Source: Lachnospiraceae bacterium
Lineage (GTDB): Bacteria; Bacillota; Clostridia; Lachnospirales; Lachnospiraceae
Length of the DNA: 64,000 nt
Assembly (NCBI GenBank): GCA_017396555.1
Contig: JAFQLS010000024.1
Location: 1-64,000, forward strand
Reading direction: 5' to 3'
This document shows positions 58,897 to 64,000 of the stretch, one piece after another (the first letter of the stretch is position 1; the number at the start of each line of letters is the position of its first letter). The position numbers were made by a program, and so were the translations under genes. The notes under the pieces were generated by a model, which was not told the DNA's origin, searched no databases, and saw only the letters and a program-made list of their open reading frames with translations.

Positions 58897-59115
58897 ATGT
58901 TAGCACTATCCAGAAAAAAAGGCGAAGCAATAATTGTTAACAATAATGTAGAAATCACTGTTATTGAGGTAAAGGGTGATCAGGTTAAACTTGGTATATC
59001 AGCACCAAAATCAGTACCTATTTATAGAAAAGAAGTCTACGAACAGATTCAGGAAGCTAATAAAGAAGCTATGAATTCAACCGGAGTAGAAGCATTAAAG
59101 AATTTATTGGGATAA
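58897..59115 (+). CDS. csrA: Carbon storage/translation regulator CsrA
   Basis: The start at 58897 has AAGGATGG upstream. The 72-residue protein begins MLALSRKKGEAIIVNNNVEITVIEVKGDQVKLGISAPKSVPIYRKEVYE, the CsrA RNA-binding fold with the conserved L4, R6 and R44-type residues. It blocks translation by covering GGA in flagellin leaders; FliW relieves it. A GGA hairpin and a CAAGGAGG ribosome site in the flagellin leaders at 62941 and 63825-63858 fit this circuit. Confidence 0.97.
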   Translation: MLALSRKKGEAIIVNNNVEITVIEVKGDQVKLGISAPKSVPIYRKEVYEQIQEANKEAMNSTGVEALKNLLG

Positions 59116-59118
59116 TCT

Positions 59119-59145
59119 TAAGAAAATAAGAGATTGTGCCGATAT
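59119..59145 (+). promoter_or_regulatory. Sigma-D promoter of flaG-fliD-fliS operon
   Basis: TAAG (59119-59122), 15-base gap, GCCGATAT (59138-59145), matching sigma-28 consensus; 78 bases before the flaG start. Confidence 0.7.
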
Positions 59146-59222
59146 ATATATGAAGAAGTCACAAGGAAGTGCAGTGTACATTATGCCAATGGATGGGCAT
59201 ATGTAGGAATGGAGGTTTTATT

Positions 59223-59636
59223 ATGGCAATAGAAGGCGTTACATCAACAATATCAACTTATCAGAATACTATAAGTAGACCGGTAGTAACACCTACTGCA
59301 AAGGACATAGTAATAGGAAACAATCCTGGTACAATAGCACAGGAGGTGCTGCCTGTTAAAGAAAACGAACATGCGAGTAATGATGAGGCAGGAAAGGGAA
59401 ATTCACAAGGGAATCCTCCTGATGAGAAAGTCAAAAAAGCAGTAGAAGAAATCAACAAGAAACTCGACAACACAGAGTGTGTATGGGGAGTTGATGAAAA
59501 TACCGATAGAATAGTAATAAGAATAGTTGATAAAGAAACAAAAGAAACTGTTAAAGAATTACCACCAGAGAAGACTTTGGAAATGATAGCTAAGGTTTGG
59601 GAACTGGCAGGTATCATGGTTGATGAAAAACTGTAG
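59223..59636 (+). CDS. flaG: FlaG-family flagellar protein
   Basis: The start at 59223 has GGAGG upstream. The 137-residue protein has a variable N-terminal half and the FlaG C-terminus: VKKAVEEINKKLDNTECVWGVDENTDRIVIRIVDKETKETVKELPPEKTLEMIAKVWELAGIMVDEK. FlaG helps set filament length or assembly. It heads the flaG-fliD-fliS operon behind a good sigma-D promoter. Confidence 0.93.
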   Translation: MAIEGVTSTISTYQNTISRPVVTPTAKDIVIGNNPGTIAQEVLPVKENEHASNDEAGKGNSQGNPPDEKVKKAVEEINKKLDNTECVWGVDENTDRIVIRIVDKETKETVKELPPEKTLEMIAKVWELAGIMVDEKL

Positions 59637-59652
59637 GAAGGAGATGAGGTAG

Positions 59653-61905
59653 ATGGCAATCAGATTATCAGGTTTGGTATCAGGTTTGGATACGGATGCA
59701 ATTATTGAAGAACTTGTATCAGCGTATAGTACAAAAAAAGATTCTTACGTTAAGGCTCAGACAAAGCTTGAGTGGAAACAGGAAGCATGGAAAGACCTCA
59801 ATACTAAGATATATGGCTTCTACAGTAGTTCATTATCAAGCTTAAGATTTAGTAGTGCGTTTAATAAGAAGGTGGCCAGTTCAACTTCTTCAAAGGCTAA
59901 TGTTACAGCCGGCTCAGATGCGGTTATTGGAACACAGACACTTGAAGTCAAGCAGCTTGCTAAGAGTGGTTATCTTACAGGTGGTGTGGTAAAGAATGCA
60001 AACAATCCATCACAGAAATTAAAAGGAAGTTCTAAGCTTAGTGAACTTGGAATAACCGGAGAGAACTCATTTACAATATCAGTAAATGGCAAGGAAACTA
60101 CAATTAATGCCAATGAAGATATGTCGATTAATGAGTTGGTGGTACAGCTTAAGGACGCAGGAGTGTCTGCTAATTTCGATGAAAATAATCAGAGATTTTT
60201 TGTTAGTGCTACAAAGAGCGGCAAGGAAGGCGATTTTACACTTAATGCTGATTCGGCTACAGGTATAGAAGCACTTAAGTCTTTGGGTCTTTATTCTACA
60301 ACCGCTAAAGAAATGAGTGTATATCAGTCAAGAGCGAATATGGATGTAGATGCTGAAACAGATGCTAAGTACGAAGCTACTAAAGAGGCTTACACAACTA
60401 CAGAGGAACAGGCAAAGATACTTGAAGAACAATTAGAAGCTTTTAATAAGAAGATTAAGGAACTCACTGATAAAAAGGCAAAGAATGACTATAGAGTTGA
60501 ATATGCTAATATGTCGGTAGAAGATAGAACAGCTGAGTACAACAGTGTTAATTCCAGATTAGAAGAATTAAAGGCAAAAAAAGATTCAGAGCTTACAGAA
60601 GAAGAAAAGGCTGAGAAGGCTGAACTTACATCTAAGCTTGAGACAATTGAAGAAGTTGATGGAGCTATAGGAAATGCTACATTAACAGAAGAAGATAAGC
60701 AGGTATATTTAGATAAGTGGCAGGCTGAAGCTGATAAGACCAACGAAGAATTAGCGGAGGTTTCAGAAGAAGCAGCTAAAAATCAGGCAATATTGGACGG
60801 AACAGCTAATGCAGACGAACTTGGATATTCGGATCTTGATTCTTATGTTGCGTATTGTAATGAGCAGGTAGATGCAAGAAATGCTGAGCTTGAGGCTAAT
60901 ATCAGGACAGATTTGGAAACACAAAAGGCTACAGCTCAGGAAATGGTATCAGCTTATGAGGTTGTTCAGAATTATGCAACTATAGAAACACCAACAGCAG
61001 ATAACAAGGCAGAGTATGAAGCAGCGCTTGCCAAGCTTGGTATGTCAGCGAATGGTGCTGTTAGAATTGAAGGACAGGATGCGCAGATAACATTAAATGG
61101 TGCGGATTTCACATCTACTACTAACAACTTCACAATTAACGGACTTACAATTCAGGCAACTGCTGTTACAGATGAGGATGAAGTTATTAACATAACAACT
61201 GATCAGGATATTGATGGAATGTACAATATGATAAAAGATTTTATCACAGAGTACAATACATTGGTAAATGAGATGGATTCTCTTTATAATGCAGCATCAG
61301 CTAAGGGTTATGAACCATTAACAGAAGAAGAAAAGACCGCACTTAGTGAAAAAGAAGTAGATAAATGGGAAGAAAAGATTAGAAAATCACTTCTTAGAAG
61401 AGACTCTACTTTGGATTCGGTTACAAATGCAATTAAGAATGCGATGTCAAGAAGTTATAGTGTTAACGGAGAGATGCTTAGCTTATCAAGCTTTGGTATT
61501 AAGACATTGAGTTATTTTACAGCAGGTGATAACGAAAGAGGTGCTTACCATATCGATGGTGATAGCGATGACAAGCATTCATCTGGTAATACAGACAAGC
61601 TTCGCGAAGCTTTGGCAGCAGATCCGGATAAGGTTACGGCATTCTTTAATAAGCTTGCTGAAGGTGTATATACCGAGCTTACTAATAAGATGAAAGCTTC
61701 TTCGGTAAGTAGTGCATATACTGTATATAATGATAAGCAGATGCAAAAAGAATACAACAATTATAAAGAAACAATTAGTGATTGGGAAGACAAGATAGAA
61801 GCATACGAAGAAAAATACCGTAAGCAATTCAGTGCTATGGAAACAGCTTTATCAAAACTCAATTCACAGCAGTCGGCATTGGGTAATATGCTTGGCGGAC
61901 TATAA
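59653..61905 (+). CDS. fliD: Flagellar filament cap protein FliD, long form
   Basis: The 750-residue protein has the FliD N-terminus (MAIRLSGLVSGLDTDAIIEELVSAYSTKKDS) and central IGTQTLEVKQLAKSGYLTG. The C-terminus is SALSKLNSQQSALGNMLGGL-like (METALSKLNSQQSALGNMLGG). FliD is usually about 450-550 residues; here an insertion of about 200 residues (roughly 235-440) is predicted to be coiled coil, Glu/Lys-rich. It caps the filament tip and folds incoming flagellin. It may also bind host mucus. Confidence 0.94.
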   Translation: MAIRLSGLVSGLDTDAIIEELVSAYSTKKDSYVKAQTKLEWKQEAWKDLNTKIYGFYSSSLSSLRFSSAFNKKVASSTSSKANVTAGSDAVIGTQTLEVKQLAKSGYLTGGVVKNANNPSQKLKGSSKLSELGITGENSFTISVNGKETTINANEDMSINELVVQLKDAGVSANFDENNQRFFVSATKSGKEGDFTLNADSATGIEALKSLGLYSTTAKEMSVYQSRANMDVDAETDAKYEATKEAYTTTEEQAKILEEQLEAFNKKIKELTDKKAKNDYRVEYANMSVEDRTAEYNSVNSRLEELKAKKDSELTEEEKAEKAELTSKLETIEEVDGAIGNATLTEEDKQVYLDKWQAEADKTNEELAEVSEEAAKNQAILDGTANADELGYSDLDSYVAYCNEQVDARNAELEANIRTDLETQKATAQEMVSAYEVVQNYATIETPTADNKAEYEAALAKLGMSANGAVRIEGQDAQITLNGADFTSTTNNFTINGLTIQATAVTDEDEVINITTDQDIDGMYNMIKDFITEYNTLVNEMDSLYNAASAKGYEPLTEEEKTALSEKEVDKWEEKIRKSLLRRDSTLDSVTNAIKNAMSRSYSVNGEMLSLSSFGIKTLSYFTAGDNERGAYHIDGDSDDKHSSGNTDKLREALAADPDKVTAFFNKLAEGVYTELTNKMKASSVSSAYTVYNDKQMQKEYNNYKETISDWEDKIEAYEEKYRKQFSAMETALSKLNSQQSALGNMLGGL

Positions 61906-61937
61906 TAAAATACCATTAACGGAAGTGAGAGACAATT

Positions 61938-62324
61938 ATGGCATATAAGAATCCGTATGATAACTATCTTAAAAGCAAGGTTATGACAGCGTCACCTGCA
62001 CAATTAACATTAATGTTGTATGATGGCGCTATCAAATTTTGCAATATAGCTATGGAAGCTATAGAAAATAAAGAAATAGAGAAAGCTAATACCAATATTC
62101 AAAAGGCGCAGAGAATAATTGAGGAATTTAGATCGACACTTGATTTTAAATATCCGGTTGCGGCTGAATTTGATAAAGTATATGAATACATATATAGACG
62201 TATGGTGGAGGCTAATCTCAAAAAGGATAAAGAAATTCTTGAAGAAGCCTTGGGTCATATCAGAACTATGAGAGAAACATGGATTGAGGTTATGAGACTT
62301 TCTAAAACTCAAGGGAAGGGATAA
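61938..62324 (+). CDS. fliS: Flagellin export chaperone FliS
   Basis: This 128-residue, all-helical protein has the FliS signature NPYDNYLKSKVMTASPAQLTLMLYDGAIKFCNIAMEAIENKEIEKANTNIQKAQRIIEEF. FliS holds unfolded flagellin in the cytoplasm before export. It overlaps the next gene by one base (TAATG). It lies 32 bases after fliD. Confidence 0.96.
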   Translation: MAYKNPYDNYLKSKVMTASPAQLTLMLYDGAIKFCNIAMEAIENKEIEKANTNIQKAQRIIEEFRSTLDFKYPVAAEFDKVYEYIYRRMVEANLKKDKEILEEALGHIRTMRETWIEVMRLSKTQGKG

Positions 62325-62812
62325 TGCCTATGGATAATGGAAGAACATATATAACGATATTAATCGACAGTCTTAATAAGAAGATAGAGATTTTAAATCG
62401 TATAAAGGAGATTAATGTATCTCAGAAAGAAGTGGCATCAAGTAGTGAATTTGATGACGAGAAGTGGGAAAAAACGTTGGATGAAAAGGCGGAACTTATC
62501 GACAAGCTTCAAGAGCTTAATAATGGTTTTGAAAGCGTATATGAAAGAGTCAGAAGTGAGTTGACTGAGAATTCGTCTAAGTATAAGGAAGAGATTACCC
62601 GGTTAAAAAATCTAATTAGTAAAATAACTGATCTTAGTATGGATATTCAGGCTGAGGAGAAGAGGAACAGCGAGTTGGTTACTAAGTGTTTTACTAAGAT
62701 GCGTGCTAAGCTTAAAGCTACTAAAGATACAAACAAGGTAGCTAGTAGTTATATGCAGACTATGGCTAAAATGAACTATGTAGAACCGCAGTTTATGGAT
62801 AAGAAAAAATAA
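62324..62812 (+). CDS. FliT/FlgN-like flagellar coiled-coil protein
   Basis: The 162-residue protein starts by a TAATG overlap with fliS. It is a long helical coiled coil (LIDSLNKKIEILNRIKEIN, EITRLKNLISKITDLSMDIQAEEKRNSELVTKC) with an ordered C-terminal NYVEPQFMDKKK. Such genes after fliS are usually FliT-type chaperones for FliD or FlgN-family proteins. No strong signature separates the two. The KKK end is followed by an AT-rich stretch and the flagellin promoter at 62847. Confidence 0.8.
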   Translation: MPMDNGRTYITILIDSLNKKIEILNRIKEINVSQKEVASSSEFDDEKWEKTLDEKAELIDKLQELNNGFESVYERVRSELTENSSKYKEEITRLKNLISKITDLSMDIQAEEKRNSELVTKCFTKMRAKLKATKDTNKVASSYMQTMAKMNYVEPQFMDKKK

Positions 62813-62846
62813 AATCAAAAAAAATAAAATTTTTTGAAAAAAGGTA

Positions 62847-62873
62847 TAAAGTATTATCAAATCCTTCCGATAT
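62847..62873 (+). promoter_or_regulatory. Sigma-D promoter of first flagellin gene
   Basis: TAAA (62847-62850), 15-base gap, TCCGATAT (62866-62873), matching sigma-28 at all but one -10 position. The leader is about 70 nt and ends in CAAGGAGG (62936-62943). Confidence 0.8.
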
Positions 62874-62950
62874 ATAATACAAGTAAGACAAACAACAACA
62901 AATAATAACAAAAATAAAAAAAGTTATTGTATATTCAAGGAGGAATTATT

Positions 62951-63763
62951 ATGGTAGTACAACACAACCTTACAGCGATGAACGCTAACAGACAATTAGG
63001 AATCACAGCAGGCAATCAGGCAAAGGCAACTGAAAAGTTATCTTCAGGTTATAGAATTAACCGTGCTGGTGATGATGCAGCAGGACTTTCAATCTCAGAA
63101 AAAATGAGAAGTCAGATTAGAGGTCTTGACAAAGCTTCTTCAAATGCTCAGGATGGTATTTCACTTATCCAGACAGCAGAAGGTGCTCTTAATGAAGCAC
63201 ATGCTATTCTTCAGAGAATGAATGAACTTTCAACACAGGCAGCTAACGATACTAATACATCAGCAGATAGAACAGCAATCAAGAAAGAAATTGATGCTCT
63301 TGTATCAGAGTTAGACAGAATTGCATCTACAACACAGTTCAACACAATGAACTTATTAGATGGTTCGTTCACAGGCAAGAATCTTCAGGTGGGTGCTCTT
63401 GAAGGACAGACAATTGGAATTTCTATAGTTGCAATGAATGCTTCTGCAATTGGAATTACAGATGTAGCAGTAGATACAAATGCTAATGCAGGTGCAACGA
63501 TGACTAAGGTTCAGGCAGCTATTGAGAAGGTATCTGATCAGAGATCTTCACTTGGTGCAATCCAGAACAGATTAGAGCATACAATTGCTAACCTTGACAC
63601 AACATCTGAGAATACACAGGCAGCTGAATCTCGTATCCGTGATACAGATATGGCAGAACAAATGGTTGATTACAGCAAGAACTCAATTCTTGCACAGGCT
63701 GGTCAGTCAATGCTTGCACAGGCAAATCAGTCAACACAGGGTGTACTTTCACTCTTAGGCTAA
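62951..63763 (+). CDS. fliC: Flagellin, short D0-D1 form
   Basis: The start at 62951 has CAAGGAGG upstream. The 270-residue protein has the N-terminal D0/D1 domains ([52 protein letters not shown]). It also has the TLR5-recognised ILQRMNELSTQAANDTNT segment and the C-terminal IQNRLEHTIANLDTTSENTQAAESRIRDTDMAEQMV. Outer domains D2 and D3 are absent, so the filament is thin. The CAAGGAGG ribosome site suits CsrA control. A second flagellin gene follows after a hairpin. Confidence 0.97.
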   Translation: MVVQHNLTAMNANRQLGITAGNQAKATEKLSSGYRINRAGDDAAGLSISEKMRSQIRGLDKASSNAQDGISLIQTAEGALNEAHAILQRMNELSTQAANDTNTSADRTAIKKEIDALVSELDRIASTTQFNTMNLLDGSFTGKNLQVGALEGQTIGISIVAMNASAIGITDVAVDTNANAGATMTKVQAAIEKVSDQRSSLGAIQNRLEHTIANLDTTSENTQAAESRIRDTDMAEQMVDYSKNSILAQAGQSMLAQANQSTQGVLSLLG

Positions 63764-63773
63764 TGGTAATTAT

Positions 63774-63797
63774 CCCATAGGCTGTTAAGCCTATGGG
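63774..63797 (+). terminator. 10-bp hairpin between flagellin genes
   Basis: CCCATAGGCT (63774-63783) and AGCCTATGGG (63788-63797) form a perfect stem with GTTA loop. There is no T-run, so it could be an mRNA stabiliser, processing site or partial terminator. Confidence 0.55.
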
Positions 63798-63824
63798 TGG
63801 TTATAGAAACTATTTTATAAGAAC

Positions 63825-63844
63825 CGGTGGCAAGGAAGCCACTG
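63825..63844 (+). promoter_or_regulatory. CsrA-binding hairpin in second flagellin leader
   Basis: CGGTGGC (63825-63831) pairs with GCCACTG (63838-63844), presenting AAGGAA in the loop. GGA in a hairpin loop is the preferred CsrA site. A second site is the CAAGGAGG ribosome binding sequence at 63851-63858, giving the two-site arrangement known for the Bacillus hag leader. Confidence 0.65.
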
Positions 63845-63865
63845 TATATTCAAGGAGGAATTTTT

Positions 63866-64000
63866 ATGATAGTACAACACAATCTCACAGCGATGAACGC
63901 TAACAGACAGTTAGGAATCACAGCAGGCGCACAGGCAAAGGCAACAGAAAAGTTATCTTCAGGTTACAGAATTAACCGTGCTGGTGATGACGCAGCAGGA
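63866..64000 (+). CDS. Second flagellin gene, cut by window end
   Basis: ATG at 63866, 7 bases after CAAGGAGG, opens a frame of 45 codons that runs off the window: [17 protein letters not shown], then [21 protein letters not shown]. It is nearly identical to the first flagellin at protein and DNA level, including the leader around the ribosome site. It is a tandem duplicate or paralog, probably co-transcribed or driven by read-through, since I find no sigma-D promoter in the 102-base gap. Its C-terminal D0/D1 part is not visible. Confidence 0.9.
   Translation, partial: MIVQHNLTAMNANRQLGITAGAQAKATEKLSSGYRINRAGDDAAG

Noticed and set aside
1-64000. tRNA or rRNA genes
   Set aside because: I saw no cloverleaf with GTTCRANNC and CCA features or rRNA-like sequence in the intergenic gaps I read; a tRNAscan run would be decisive.

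Overview
The window is AT-rich Gram-positive DNA from a motile, endospore-forming anaerobe. It most resembles a Lachnospiraceae (Lachnospira/Roseburia/[Eubacterium]-type) chromosome. Support for this comes from spoIID, a spoIIQ-like gene, spoIIID, CbxX/SpoVK-like AAA+, rubredoxin-rubrerythrin with a PerR-like regulator, DUF5714, PBECR4 and Rpn-like proteins, strong GGAGG ribosome binding sites, a T-box leader, and a flagellar late-gene cluster with short flagellins and CsrA/FliW. The assignment is inference from gene content; no 16S or other decisive marker is present.

Layout. Positions 1-2400 hold the end of an unknown gene, then a MerR regulator fused to a methyltransferase, preceded by a MerR-type operator-promoter, and a second methyltransferase. 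Positions 2434-10473 (minus strand) form a compact five-gene operon: a LuxE-like acyl-protein synthetase, a LuxC-like acyl reductase fused to an AMP ligase, a MATE exporter with a cytoplasmic tail, an ATPase-fold/GNAT fusion and a PaaK-like AMP ligase. There is no luciferase, so this looks like an undescribed acyl- or aryl-activation, reduction and export pathway. Positions 10632-14118 are ileS with promoter and T-box. Positions 14291-20889 hold a secreted Ig-like protein, an ECF sigma / RsgI-like pair, glycogen phosphorylase, spoIID and a spoIIQ-like gene.

Positions 21000-30300 are the accessory stretch: an MFS transporter, an Rpn-like protein with heptad repeats and an apparent AUA start, a three-gene DUF5714/ArsC operon, a PBECR4 toxin-like gene preceded by a roughly 190-nt RNA with its own promoter and terminator, a PepSY lipoprotein, a BIG2 surface protein, a winged-helix/HATPase/DUF4325 regulator flanked by 54-bp inverted repeats, and a SUKH (SMI1/KNR4) protein. 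Positions 30282-42000 are mostly core genes: rubrerythrin and perR, pyk, lgt, an AAA+ ATPase, a PPIase lipoprotein, a CapA-like protein, dGTPase, methionine aminopeptidase with SEC-C, greA and spoIIID. Next come a PhoB/PhoR-like two-component system and a Na/Pi cotransporter whose promoter carries an 11-bp-phased Pho-box-like array.

Positions 46000-64000 are mbl-flgF-flgG-rod-binding protein, recD2, comF, yvyF, then flgM-flgN-flgK-flgK2-flgL-fliW-csrA, flaG-fliD-fliS-fliT-like, and two tandem flagellin genes, the second cut by the window end. I see four sigma-D (sigma-28) type promoters there: before mbl, flgM, flaG and the first flagellin. CsrA targets lie in the flagellin leaders, so the FlgM-SigD and FliW-CsrA-flagellin switches are both encoded here. 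The best candidates for something undescribed are the Lux-like acyl operon, the ncRNA-PBECR4 locus and the inverted-repeat-flanked DUF4325 cassette.
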